Source: Archaeoglobus sp. (GTDB lineage Archaea > Halobacteriota > Archaeoglobi > Archaeoglobales > Archaeoglobaceae). Taken from it: a stretch of DNA of 42,483 bases. The stretch is from positions 1 through 42,483 of the forward strand of contig NZ_JACDNT010000016.1 of NCBI RefSeq assembly GCF_017656475.1. The letters run 5' to 3'. The notes under the pieces are model-generated. The model saw nothing but the letters and a program-made list of their open reading frames with translations. It was not told the DNA's origin and made no database searches. The translations under genes and the position numbers were made by a program. Shown here one piece after another: positions 30,659-39,242 of the stretch (position 1 is its first letter; each line of letters opens with the position of its first letter).

Positions 30659-32590
30659 ATGGTATATGTTCCGAAGAAGGTTGAAACGTATAAGGCTGCC
30701 GATGTGCCGACAGAGGTAGTCGAGACGGACGTCCTGATTATTGGAGGCGGTTTCTCTGGCTGTGGCGCAGCTTACGAGGCTGCCTACTGGGCAAAGCTTG
30801 GTGGACTTAAGGTTACACTCGTCGAGAAGGCCGCTATCGAGAGAAGCGGTGCTGTTGCTCAGGGTCTCTCGGCCATAAACACATACATTGATCTGACCGG
30901 CAGGTCTGAGAGGCAGAATACCCTTGAAGACTATGTGAGATACGTAACCCTCGACATGATGGGCCTTGCAAGAGAAGACCTCGTTGCAGACTACGCAAGG
31001 CATGTTGATGGTGCTGTCCACCTCTTTGAGAAGTGGGGGCTGCCAATCTGGAAGACCCCCGAGGGCAAGTATGTTAGAGAAGGGCAGTGGCAGATAATGA
31101 TCCACGGTGAGAGCTACAAGCCAATCATTGCCGAAGCTGCGAAGATGGCTGTTGGCGAAGAGAACGTATATGAGAGAGTTATGGTCTTCGAGCTACTCAA
31201 GGACAAGAATGATCCCAATGCGGTTGCTGGAGCTGTTGGCTTTAGCGTAAGAGAACCCAAGTTCTACGTGTTCAAGGCCAAGGCCGTCATTCTTGCTACC
31301 GGTGGTGCAACACTGCTGTTCAGACCAAGAAGCACTGGAGAGGCTGCTGGAAGAACGTGGTATGCCATCTTCGACACTGGCAGCGGTTACTACATGGGAA
31401 TGAAGGCTGGAGCGATGCTCACCCAGTTCGAGCACCGCTTCATCCCGTTCAGGTTCAAGGACGGTTACGGGCCAGTAGGAGCATGGTTCCTGTTCTTCAA
31501 GTGCAAGGCGAAGAACGCTTTTGGAGAACTCTACATCGAAACCAGAGCTGATGAGCTGAAGAAGTATGAGCCATATGGAACTGCCACTCCAACACCAACG
31601 CCACTGAGAAACCACCAGGTCATGCTTGAGATAATGGACTGCAAGTGCCCGATCTACATGGACACCCCAACTGCACTTGCCGAGCTTGCAGGTGGTGACA
31701 AGAAGAAACTGAAGCACGTCTACGAGGAGGCCTTCGAGGACTTCCTCGACATGACAGTAAGCCAGGCACTGCTCTGGGCGTGCCAGAACATCGACCCACA
31801 GGAGGTTCCAAGTGAGGCAATGCCAGCAGAGCCGTACATCATGGGTTCACACAGCGGTGAGGCTGGATTCTGGGTCTGCGGTCCAGAAGACCTGATGCCA
31901 GAAGAGTACGCCAAGCTCTTCCCACTGAAGTACAACAGAATGACGACGGTCAAGGGACTGTTTGCAATCGGTGACTGTGCCGGAGCCAACCCGCACAAGT
32001 TCTCCAGCGGTTCGTTCACTGAGGGCAGAATCGCTGCCAAGGCTGCAGTGAGGTACATCCTCGAACAGAAGCCCAACCCAGAGGTTGATGATGCTGTTGT
32101 TGAGGAGCTGAAGAAGAAGGCCTACGCTCCGATGGAGAGGTACGAGCAGTACAAGAACCTCTCAACCGCTGATGATGTTAACCCAGAGTACATCCTGCCG
32201 TGGCAGGGTCTTGTGAGGCTGCAGAAGATCATGGATGAGTATGCTGCAGGTATTGCGACAATCTACAAGACCAACGAGAAGATGCTTGAGAGGGCACTCG
32301 AGCTGCTTGCCTTCCTTAAGGAGGACCTTGAGAAGCTTGCAGCAAGAGATCTGCACGAGCTGATGAGAGCATGGGAGCTTGTACATAGAGTCTGGACCGC
32401 TGAAGCTCACGTTAGACACATGCTGTTCAGAAAGGAGACCAGATGGCCTGGCTACTACTACAGAACCGACTATCCAGACCTCAACGATGACGAGTGGAAG
32501 TGCTTCGTCTGCAGCAAGTACGACGCAGAGAAGAACGAGTGGACCTTCGAGAAGGTTCCGTACGTCCAGGTAATTGACTGGACCTACTAA
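30659..32590 (+). CDS. aprA: APS reductase alpha subunit (FAD catalytic subunit)
   Basis: The 643-residue flavoprotein reduces adenosine-5'-phosphosulfate to sulfite and AMP. It has the FAD-binding N-terminus VLIIGGGFSGCGAAYE, QGLSAINTYIDLTGRSE, and the active-site region YIMGSHSGEAGFWVCGPED. GLFAIGDCAGANPHKFSSGS is the second FAD contact, and a C-terminal helical domain is like that of fumarate reductase flavoproteins. ATG 30659 is chosen over GTG 30650 because GAGGTGG at 30647-30653 is then properly placed. It follows aprB by 16 bases. The protein is close to, but not the same as, the A. fulgidus sequence as I remember it. Confidence 0.97.
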   Translation: MVYVPKKVETYKAADVPTEVVETDVLIIGGGFSGCGAAYEAAYWAKLGGLKVTLVEKAAIERSGAVAQGLSAINTYIDLTGRSERQNTLEDYVRYVTLDMMGLAREDLVADYARHVDGAVHLFEKWGLPIWKTPEGKYVREGQWQIMIHGESYKPIIAEAAKMAVGEENVYERVMVFELLKDKNDPNAVAGAVGFSVREPKFYVFKAKAVILATGGATLLFRPRSTGEAAGRTWYAIFDTGSGYYMGMKAGAMLTQFEHRFIPFRFKDGYGPVGAWFLFFKCKAKNAFGELYIETRADELKKYEPYGTATPTPTPLRNHQVMLEIMDCKCPIYMDTPTALAELAGGDKKKLKHVYEEAFEDFLDMTVSQALLWACQNIDPQEVPSEAMPAEPYIMGSHSGEAGFWVCGPEDLMPEEYAKLFPLKYNRMTTVKGLFAIGDCAGANPHKFSSGSFTEGRIAAKAAVRYILEQKPNPEVDDAVVEELKKKAYAPMERYEQYKNLSTADDVNPEYILPWQGLVRLQKIMDEYAAGIATIYKTNEKMLERALELLAFLKEDLEKLAARDLHELMRAWELVHRVWTAEAHVRHMLFRKETRWPGYYYRTDYPDLNDDEWKCFVCSKYDAEKNEWTFEKVPYVQVIDWTY

Positions 32591-32592
32591 AA

Positions 32593-32613
32593 TTTTTTAT
32601 TATTTTTATATTT
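32593..32613 (+). terminator. T-rich transcription terminator after aprA
   Basis: Directly after the aprA stop there are two runs of T (six and five) in an otherwise A/T stretch with no stem-loop. This is the typical archaeal oligo-T termination signal and marks the end of the sat-apr operon. Confidence 0.55.
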
Positions 32614-32686
32614 GGCTTACAGTTAGTCGTAAAACGGTAGAACTTGTTTTCGATACATTTTAAAAAAATAATGTAGCTATTAGATT

Positions 32687-33499
32687 ATGAAAGATAAACT
32701 TGTTGACCTCGACGCTGCAGTAGATTTAGTGGGAAGCGGCGACACTCTAACCTTCAGCGGGGTATCGATGGTCAGAAAACCCATGGCATTTATAGCCAAG
32801 CTGATTCAGTCTGGAAAGAAGGATTTCACCATTGTTGACAGGGAACCCGGAATGGATTTTGATATCCTCATAGCTGCAGGATGCGTTAAGTGTGCAAGAG
32901 CTGCGATGGTCGGATTTGAACTTTTTGGCTTAGCTCCAAACGTTAGAAGGGCTGTCCAAGAGGGCGAAATCCAGTTCATCGAAGAAACATGTGGGGCAGT
33001 TGTGAATGGCTTGAGGGCTGGTGCAATGGGTCTTCCATTTCTGCCCGTCAAAGGCATAATTGGAACAGATCTCGTTGAGCTGCACGAAAAACTTGGAAAC
33101 TGGAAAATTATCAACGACCCATTTGGAGGCGGGGAAATTGTGGCTGTTAAAGCCATAGTTCCAGATGTAGCGGTTATCCACGTTCAGAAGGCTGATAGAT
33201 GTGGCAATGCCAGTTTGGAGGGAAGCAGATTTGAAGATGTTTACAAGGCGAAGGCTGCGAAGAAACTCATAATCACGGCTGAGGAGATAGTTCCAACGGA
33301 TTACTTCAAAGAGAATCCAGAGAAGAACACGATCCCTTACTGCTACACCACAGCAGTTGTTCATGTTCCGAAAGGTGCGTATCCAACAGCATGTCCCAAC
33401 TACTACCCACCAGACTACGAAGAGGTGCTGAGATACCTCAAAATGTGCAGAGAGGGAAAGGTAAAAGAGTATATTGACGAATTCATAAGGAGGTGGTAG
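32687..33499 (+). CDS. CoA-transferase family I, alpha subunit (glutaconate CoA-transferase-like)
   Basis: The 270-residue protein shows the SGDTLTFSGVSMVRKPMAFI opening of GctA-like subunits, the segment FIEETCGAVVNGLRAGAMGLPFLPVKG, and ADRCGNASLEG near the middle. It should pair with the following gene product to move CoA between carboxylic acids. The acid is unknown. A TATA-like stretch (about 32658-32669) lies ~25 bases before the ATG, indicating its own promoter and a leaderless message, separate from the sat-apr operon. The coding end overlaps the ribosome binding site of the beta subunit. Confidence 0.85.
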   Translation: MKDKLVDLDAAVDLVGSGDTLTFSGVSMVRKPMAFIAKLIQSGKKDFTIVDREPGMDFDILIAAGCVKCARAAMVGFELFGLAPNVRRAVQEGEIQFIEETCGAVVNGLRAGAMGLPFLPVKGIIGTDLVELHEKLGNWKIINDPFGGGEIVAVKAIVPDVAVIHVQKADRCGNASLEGSRFEDVYKAKAAKKLIITAEEIVPTDYFKENPEKNTIPYCYTTAVVHVPKGAYPTACPNYYPPDYEEVLRYLKMCREGKVKEYIDEFIRRW

Positions 33500-33501
33500 A
33501 A

Positions 33502-34239
33502 ATGCACCCCGCAGACGTTATGATAAAGGTCATGGCATCGCAGATAAAAGATGGGGAGGTGTTCCTTCACGGTCTCGCATCACCAATGCCAGCTCTCGCA
33601 ATGTTTCTCGCCAAACTGACTCATGCCCCCAATATGGTGTACCTTGCTGTTGCAGAGGGTATAGATCCAGACCCTGAAAAGTTCAAACTCTACCCTTCTT
33701 CAGCAGACCCAAGACATGCTGCTGGATGTATCGGCATTGGCGAGCTCGCAGAAGCGTTTGATCTTGCTGCAAAGGGAAAAGTGGACGGAATGTTCCTCGG
33801 TGGGGCGCAGATAGACAAACATGCCAACATAAACCTGACGTGTATTGGCAGTTACGATAAGCCAAAGGTGAAATTGCCAGGAGGGGCTGCGGCAGCGTAT
33901 CTCTCACCAATCGTCAAGAAATTGATACTGTGGACAACTAACCACTCAAAAAGGACTTTTGTCGAAAAACTTGACTTCAAGACAGGGATTGGTTATGAGA
34001 AGGGCAAAGACAAGAAAGTCGTAGTCGTCTCGAACATGGCTGTTTTCGAGGCCGAGGAGAGTGGTTTGAGACTTATAAGCGTGCATCCCGGCTTCAGCAT
34101 TGATGATGTGCTTTCCGAGATGTCATTTGAACCGATAATTGACGGTTACGCAACAACACAACCTCCAAGTGATGAGGAGATGAAGATAATTCAGAAACTT
34201 GACCCAGAAAATGTAAGGTATCTTGAGTTCAAAAAATAG
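33502..34239 (+). CDS. CoA-transferase family I, beta subunit
   Basis: 245 residues from ATG 33502, preceded by GGAGGTGG; the in-frame GTG at 33493 overlaps that site and is rejected. The probable catalytic glutamate that carries CoA is E52 in YLAVAEGIDPDP, by analogy with the glutaconate CoA-transferase beta subunit. MFLGGAQIDKHANINLT and KLPGGAAAAYLSP are typical of the family. It forms the enzyme with the preceding subunit. Downstream lies a phenylacetate-CoA-ligase-like gene, so an aryl or branched organic acid is a plausible substrate, but this is inference. Confidence 0.85.
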   Translation: MHPADVMIKVMASQIKDGEVFLHGLASPMPALAMFLAKLTHAPNMVYLAVAEGIDPDPEKFKLYPSSADPRHAAGCIGIGELAEAFDLAAKGKVDGMFLGGAQIDKHANINLTCIGSYDKPKVKLPGGAAAAYLSPIVKKLILWTTNHSKRTFVEKLDFKTGIGYEKGKDKKVVVVSNMAVFEAEESGLRLISVHPGFSIDDVLSEMSFEPIIDGYATTQPPSDEEMKIIQKLDPENVRYLEFKK

Positions 34240-34287
34240 GTTAAAATTTTTATTCTCCATCCCTCATCTTTAAACCGGTGGTGATAA

Positions 34288-35589
34288 ATGTACTGGAATC
34301 CAGCAATTGAAAGACTGTCAGCGAAGGAGCTTGAAGAAATTCAGGAGAGAAGACTCAGAGCGCTGGTAAACACAGTTTACGACTATTCGCCCTTCTACAG
34401 AAAGAGGTTCAAGGAGGCAGGTCTACATCCCTCGGATATCAGAAGCATTAACGATTTGCCAAAAATCCCCTTCACGAAAAAGCAGGATTTAAGGGACACC
34501 TATCCGTTTGGTATGTTCTGCGTCCCCCTCTCCCAGGTTGTGAGATTCCACGCGTCGAGCGGGACAACAGGCAAACCTACAGTAGTTGGCTACACTGCAA
34601 ACGACATAAGAAACTGGGTGGAGAGCCTCTGCAGGGCTTTGGTGAGCTGTGGTGTTAGCAATGACGACATCATGCAGATCGCTTACGGTTACGGCCTTTT
34701 CACAGGAGGATTGGGTTTTCACTACGCTGCCGAAAGACTCGGTGCCACAGTTTTACCAATCTCAGCAGGTAACACGGCAAGGCAGATCGAGCTTATGAAA
34801 GATTTGGGCAGCACCGTTATAGCCTGCACACCTTCATACATGATCTACCTTGCCGAATACGCGTCGCAGATGGGAGTGGATATAGCTGAAGACACGAACC
34901 TCAGAGCTGGGATTTTTGGAGCTGAGCCATGGAGTGAGGAGACGAGGAAAAGGATTGAGGAAAAGACTGGAATAACGGCCTACGACGTTTACGGCACCTC
35001 TGAGCTCAGCGGGCCACTGTTCACTGAGTGCACTGAAAGGAGTGGAATCCATGTCTGGGCCGACATGTTCTTAATAGAGATAATCGACCCCAAGACTGGA
35101 GAGCAGGTTGGAGAGGGAGAGAAGGGAGAGCTTGTGGTCACGACCCTCACAAAAGAGGCCTTACCGCTAATAAGGTGGAGAACTGGAGACATTACCTACA
35201 TGGAGAATGACAAGTGTGGCTGTGGAAGGTCACATCCGAGAATAATGCGCATTCTTGGAAGAGCTGACGACATGCTGATCATAAGAGGAGTTAACGTCTT
35301 CCCAAGCCAGATCGAGCATGTGCTGATGCAGATTCCTGAAGTGGGAGAGCACTACATGATAATTGTGGATCGCAGGGAAGATGGTCTGGACGAGCTTACG
35401 GTGCAGGTTGAGCTTAGCGAGAAAGCGGAGATAGACACGACTGGTGACATCCTGAGACTGGAGAGAAAGATTGCTGAGAAGTTGAAGAGTGTGCTCAATG
35501 TGTGGGCAAAGGTTGAGGTCGTCAATCCAGGAACGTTGCAGAGGTTCGAGGGAAAGGCTAAAAGAGTAATAGATAAAAGAAAGATATAA
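34288..35589 (+). CDS. paaK: Phenylacetate-CoA ligase-like acyl-CoA synthetase
   Basis: The 433-residue protein belongs to the adenylate-forming ligase family. The phosphate loop is HASSGTTGKPTVVGYT (88-103). YGTSELSGPLFTEC and RTGDITYMENDKCGCGRSH form the later core motifs, and GRADDMLIIRGVNVFPSQIE is the hinge to the C-terminal lid. Size and motifs match PaaK. It converts an arylacetate or similar acid to its CoA thioester, with ATP going to AMP. The ribosome binding site GGTGGTGA precedes the ATG. It is followed at nine bases by a double-ACT protein, a pairing common in archaea, and preceded by CoA-transferase genes. The exact acid is unknown. Confidence 0.9.
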   Translation: MYWNPAIERLSAKELEEIQERRLRALVNTVYDYSPFYRKRFKEAGLHPSDIRSINDLPKIPFTKKQDLRDTYPFGMFCVPLSQVVRFHASSGTTGKPTVVGYTANDIRNWVESLCRALVSCGVSNDDIMQIAYGYGLFTGGLGFHYAAERLGATVLPISAGNTARQIELMKDLGSTVIACTPSYMIYLAEYASQMGVDIAEDTNLRAGIFGAEPWSEETRKRIEEKTGITAYDVYGTSELSGPLFTECTERSGIHVWADMFLIEIIDPKTGEQVGEGEKGELVVTTLTKEALPLIRWRTGDITYMENDKCGCGRSHPRIMRILGRADDMLIIRGVNVFPSQIEHVLMQIPEVGEHYMIIVDRREDGLDELTVQVELSEKAEIDTTGDILRLERKIAEKLKSVLNVWAKVEVVNPGTLQRFEGKAKRVIDKRKI

Positions 35590-35598
35590 GGTGGTAAC

Positions 35599-36012
35599 AT
35601 GATAAAGCAGATTTCTGTGTTTGTTGAAAACAAGCCCGGGAGGCTTGCTGCGGTAACAGAAGTTCTTACGAAGCACGACATAAACATAAGGGCGTTCACA
35701 ATCGCAGATGCCGGGGACTTTGGAATAATCAGAATGGTTGTTGACAAAACTGATGAGGCGTACAAAGCTTTGAAGGAAGCCGGGTTTACCGTAAGACTGA
35801 CAGATGTGCTGGCTGTTGAGGTTGAGGACAAGCCGGGAGCATTGCACAGAATTGCGAGAGCACTTGGGGATGCAGGTGTAAACATCGACTATGTTTATGC
35901 ATTCACGAGCGAAAAGCACAAGGCTCTGATAATCTTCCGGGTTAATAATAAGGAGAAGGCAAAGGAAGTTCTCGAAAACCTTGGAGTCCTCTTCAAGGGT
36001 GAAATAAGCTGA
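35599..36012 (+). CDS. Tandem ACT-domain protein
   Basis: The 137-residue protein consists of two ACT domains and nothing else. The first starts KQISVFVENKPGRLAAVTEV and the second LAVEVEDKPGALHRIARA; both have the Pro-Gly turn that binds small ligands. ACT domains bind amino acids or related acids and modulate enzymes. Its place directly behind the paaK-like gene (nine bases, GGTGG) suggests it senses an aromatic amino acid or its breakdown product and regulates the ligase. This is inferred from linkage only. Confidence 0.88.
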   Translation: MIKQISVFVENKPGRLAAVTEVLTKHDINIRAFTIADAGDFGIIRMVVDKTDEAYKALKEAGFTVRLTDVLAVEVEDKPGALHRIARALGDAGVNIDYVYAFTSEKHKALIIFRVNNKEKAKEVLENLGVLFKGEIS

Positions 36013-36013
36013 G

Positions 36014-36958
36014 ATGAACTCAGCATCTATTCCTTTTTTAAAGATTGCAGCTTTTCTTTTGCTCGTTATCCTGGCGGGGACGGCAGGTTATCACTTCGTT
36101 GAGGGCTGGGACTGGTTCGATAGCCTTTACATGACCGTTATAACAATAACTACAACCGGATATGGCGAAGTCAGGCCGATGGGGACGGGAGGGAGAGCAA
36201 TCTCGATGCTTCTCATGTTTGTTGGTGTAGGGACGTTTCTGTATGCGGTAAACATCTTTATGGGGCTGATAATAGAGGGCAGGATTGATAGAAGGTGGGA
36301 GAAAATGGTTGAAAAGATGGAAAACCACTTCATACTGTGTGGTTACGGGATTATGGGGAAGGAGATAATTAAGGAGCTTCCCAAGGATAAGGTGGTTGTT
36401 GTTGACGCAGACATGAGCAAGGTCTCAGCAGCCAGAGAAGACGGGTATGTTGCCGTTCACGGTGATGCAACCGATGAGCTGACCCTCGAAAAAGCGGGAA
36501 TAGGAAAAGCCAAGGCGATAATTTGCTGCATGAGTGATGCTAACAACGCTTTTGCCATTTTAACAGCCAAGGAGTTAAATCCGAACGTAAAGACTGTTGC
36601 AATCCTCAGAAGTCCGGATGCGGAGAAGAAGGTGAGAAGGGTGGGTGTGGACATCCTTCTTTCACCCTACAGGGATGCGGCAAGGAAGATTGTTTCACTG
36701 CTATCAGAAAAAGCTGCCGCGGAGTTTGTTGAGACAGTTATAAGCGGGGCAAAGTCCCTAAACCTTGAAAAGGTTGTTGCTGATGATCACATGGACGGAA
36801 AAACTCTGAGAGAGCTTGATTTAAGGAGAAAGACGGGTTGTATAGTTGTTGCTGTCGTGAGGAGAGGAGAAGTGATACTGCCTGAAGCAGACACGAAGCT
36901 TGAAAAAGGAGATATACTGTACGTCCTGTGTTCTGGTGAAGCGCCGCTTGAGCTTTAA
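36014..36958 (+). CDS. RCK-gated potassium channel, MthK-like
   Basis: The 314-residue protein has two membrane helices (~8-27 and ~63-86) flanking a pore loop with the K+ selectivity filter TTTGYGE (46-52). A cytoplasmic RCK (TrkA-N) domain follows, starting FILCGYGIMGKEI at ~106, with the dinucleotide-fold acidic residue in VVVDADMSKV. A TrkA-C-like domain ends the protein. Such channels are tetramers with an RCK gating ring opened by Ca2+ or nucleotides. Met98, just after the second helix, is preceded by GGTGG and could start a free RCK subunit. It follows the ACT gene after one base and converges on egsA with a 4-base overlap. Confidence 0.93.
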   Translation: MNSASIPFLKIAAFLLLVILAGTAGYHFVEGWDWFDSLYMTVITITTTGYGEVRPMGTGGRAISMLLMFVGVGTFLYAVNIFMGLIIEGRIDRRWEKMVEKMENHFILCGYGIMGKEIIKELPKDKVVVVDADMSKVSAAREDGYVAVHGDATDELTLEKAGIGKAKAIICCMSDANNAFAILTAKELNPNVKTVAILRSPDAEKKVRRVGVDILLSPYRDAARKIVSLLSEKAAAEFVETVISGAKSLNLEKVVADDHMDGKTLRELDLRRKTGCIVVAVVRRGEVILPEADTKLEKGDILYVLCSGEAPLEL

Positions 36959-38010
36959 GCTACGCCTGTTTTCTCCAGAACAAGCTCAAATTCCTCCTTT
37001 GTTGGTTTAACAGCTTCAAGAATTGTAAACCTCTTCTTTCTCAGCTTCATTGCCAGCAAAAGTGCCTCCACCACCTGCTCTCTCGTCAGGCCTATTTCCT
37101 TTGCAGTTGTCGGAGCATGAACTTTCTCAAGGGAAGTCTTCACCTGCTCCCAGTCTCCCCTGCCATAGTGCTTTTCGTGCAGGTACTCCATGATTATCGT
37201 TCCGAGGGCAACCTGCTCTCCGTGAGTGCCATTGCCGTAACCGAGGTAGTCGAGGGCATGGCTGAACTTGTGCTCCGCTCCACTTGCCGGTCTGCTTGAG
37301 CCGACGAAGGCTATGGCGACACCGCTCATTATCAGTCCTCTCAGCAGCATCTGGAGATGGGGGGGGAGTGTTAGGTCAAGCTCATCTGCCTTGGTCACCA
37401 TTAGCTCAGCTGGCATGACAGCCAGGGATGCAGCAACCTCGTTGTAGTCCTCTCCCACGAGATCTCTCGCAAGCTGCCAGTCCTTCACAGATGAGACATT
37501 GGAAACCAAGTCTCCATAGCCAGACCTTAGCAACCTTATAGGACAGTTCTTTATTATGTTGAGGTCAGCCACAACAGCTGAAGGGGGATTTGTGGATATC
37601 GATAGGGGCTTACCGTTCTCCTTAAAGCTTGCAACAGGAGAAGCGATGCCGTCATGGGAGGCTGTTGTGGGTATGCTGATCAGAGTTGCGTTGAGTTCTG
37701 ACGCAACGACCTTTGAAACGTCAAGCACCTTCCCGCCTCCAACACCCACAACGGCATCGTAATCTGCAAAACCACCCCTTAAGACTATCCTCCTGGCCTC
37801 CTCCATCCTTGCTGATTCGACGAGCATCAGGTCGTATTCGAACTCAGACAGCATTTCTTTTAGACCAACAACTACGAGGTTCTTCACAATCTCATCAGTC
37901 AGTAGAAGGAAGTAATTTGCATCTAAGCTTCTAAGAACCTTGGGGAGCTTTTGAATCACATCCTCTCCAATATACACGTGATACGGAAGATCAACCGTCT
38001 TGAACCTCAT
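36955..38010 (-). CDS. egsA: sn-Glycerol-1-phosphate dehydrogenase
   Basis: The 351-residue NAD(P)-dependent enzyme makes the sn-1 glycerol phosphate backbone of archaeal membrane lipids from dihydroxyacetone phosphate. It contains the nucleotide motif GVGGGKVLDVSK, PTTASHDGIASPVAS, and the Zn-binding region with SGAEHKFSHALDYLGYGNGTHGEQVALG. Size is normal. The start ATG 38010 has AGGTGG at good spacing. The gene's end overlaps the channel gene end by four bases on the opposite strand. Confidence 0.95.
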   Translation of the reverse strand: MRFKTVDLPYHVYIGEDVIQKLPKVLRSLDANYFLLLTDEIVKNLVVVGLKEMLSEFEYDLMLVESARMEEARRIVLRGGFADYDAVVGVGGGKVLDVSKVVASELNATLISIPTTASHDGIASPVASFKENGKPLSISTNPPSAVVADLNIIKNCPIRLLRSGYGDLVSNVSSVKDWQLARDLVGEDYNEVAASLAVMPAELMVTKADELDLTLPPHLQMLLRGLIMSGVAIAFVGSSRPASGAEHKFSHALDYLGYGNGTHGEQVALGTIIMEYLHEKHYGRGDWEQVKTSLEKVHAPTTAKEIGLTREQVVEALLLAMKLRKKRFTILEAVKPTKEEFELVLEKTGVA

Positions 38011-38071
38011 TCTACCACCTCATCAAAACCAGTGTACGAAGTTCGTGGTGTTTGTATATAAATGTAATCTG

Positions 38072-38455
38072 TTACTTCTCAAGCACCTGCATGAGCTCTT
38101 CAGGAAAAGCTGTAGAGAAGCAGGAGAGGTTATCATCGAAGCCCGTGCAGAAAACGGGAACTTGGAAGACTACAACCGGAGGTTTTTCTCTCGTTGCATC
38201 CACGTAAACGGGAATGTAGTTCTCCCTTATGAATTCCATTGCAGATTCGTTTTCCCTGAAGAACTCCTTAAACTTCTTGCATACCGGACATTCGGGCGTG
38301 CCTATGAACACGAACATCTTTTTGTCCTGCTCTTCTGAAAGCTTTTTCCCCTCCTCGTAGCTGTACCATCCTTCAAGCGAATCGCTCTGGCTGAACGTAG
38401 AAATGGCAATGAGCGCAATTGCTACTACGGCTATCAGGACATACGCCGCCTTCAC
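38072..38455 (-). CDS. Membrane-anchored thioredoxin-fold protein with CPVC motif
   Basis: 127 residues starting at GTG. An N-terminal hydrophobic segment (AYVLIAVVAIALIAIST) is an uncleaved anchor or signal peptide. A truncated thioredoxin-like fold follows, with FVFIGTPECPVCKKFKEFF containing the CxxC redox pair. A second pair of cysteines lies near the end (VFCTGFDDNLSC), and the cis-Pro region is QVPVF. It probably works outside the cell as a thiol oxidant, reductase or holder. The substrate is unknown. Its neighbours egsA and sir2 are unrelated. Confidence 0.8.
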   Translation of the reverse strand: MKAAYVLIAVVAIALIAISTFSQSDSLEGWYSYEEGKKLSEEQDKKMFVFIGTPECPVCKKFKEFFRENESAMEFIRENYIPVYVDATREKPPVVVFQVPVFCTGFDDNLSCFSTAFPEELMQVLEK

Positions 38456-38504
38456 AAAAACACGGATTCAATAAAGATTTATGAATATTTTGCGACATTT
38501 CTTC

Positions 38505-39242
38505 ATGGAGGAAAAACTTGTTAAGATGTTGATTGAGTCAAAGCACCTCGTCGCTCTAACAGGTGCTGGAGTGTCGGCTGAGAGCGGGATACCAACCTTT
38601 CGGGGAAAAGATGGCTTGTGGAACAAATACAGCCCTGAAGAACTTGCTAACCCGCAGGCATTTGCCAAAGACCCTGAGAAGGTCTGGAGGTGGTATGCAT
38701 GGAGGATGGAGAAAGTCTTCGGTGTTGAGCCGAACAAAGCTCACTACGCTTTTGCAGAACTTGAGAGAATGGGAATCCTGAAATGCCTAATCACTCAAAA
38801 CGTTGATGACCTGCACGAGAGGGCTGGAAGCAGAAACGTCATCCATCTGCATGGCAGTTTGAGGGTTGTGAAGTGCACATCCTGTGAGAACTCCTTTGAG
38901 GTTCAGGAACCTCCGAAAGTCCCTCCCCTGCCAACTTGCGATAAATGTGGCTCTCTTCTGCGACCCGGAGTTGTGTGGTTCGGTGAGATGCTCCCCCCTG
39001 ATGTGCTTGAGAGGGCGATGAGGGAAGTAGAGAAAGCTGACGTGATAATTGTCGCCGGAACCTCAGCGGTGGTTCAGCCGGCAGCGTCACTACCGCTGAT
39101 AGTCAAGAGAAATGGTGGTGTCATCATCGAAATAAACCCCGACGAGACACCGCTAACTGCTATCGCCGATTACAGCCTGAGGATTAAGGCTGGAGAGATG
39201 ATGGAAAGCTTGGTAGAGCCGGTCAAGAAAGCTCTTTCTTGA
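38505..39242 (+). CDS. sir2: Sir2-family NAD-dependent protein deacylase
   Basis: The 245-residue protein has GAGVSAESGIPTFRG (20-34) and TQNVDDLHERAG (98-108). The catalytic base is H116 in HLHGS. A four-Cys zinc site is formed by C124, C127, C145 and C148, and GTSAVVQPAASLP lies in the NAD pocket. It removes acetyl or other acyl groups from lysines, producing O-acyl-ADP-ribose; chromatin protein Alba is a known type of archaeal target. The frame is open to 38481, but ATG 38505 matches the remembered A. fulgidus protein and sits ~28 bases after a TATA-like stretch (38470-38483). Its 3' end overlaps truD by 20 bases. Confidence 0.95.
   Translation: MEEKLVKMLIESKHLVALTGAGVSAESGIPTFRGKDGLWNKYSPEELANPQAFAKDPEKVWRWYAWRMEKVFGVEPNKAHYAFAELERMGILKCLITQNVDDLHERAGSRNVIHLHGSLRVVKCTSCENSFEVQEPPKVPPLPTCDKCGSLLRPGVVWFGEMLPPDVLERAMREVEKADVIIVAGTSAVVQPAASLPLIVKRNGGVIIEINPDETPLTAIADYSLRIKAGEMMESLVEPVKKALS

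Noticed and set aside
35230-35919. A 229-codon minus-strand frame opposite the PaaK-like and ACT genes
   Set aside because: The sense genes are well supported, and the antisense protein has no plausible motif.
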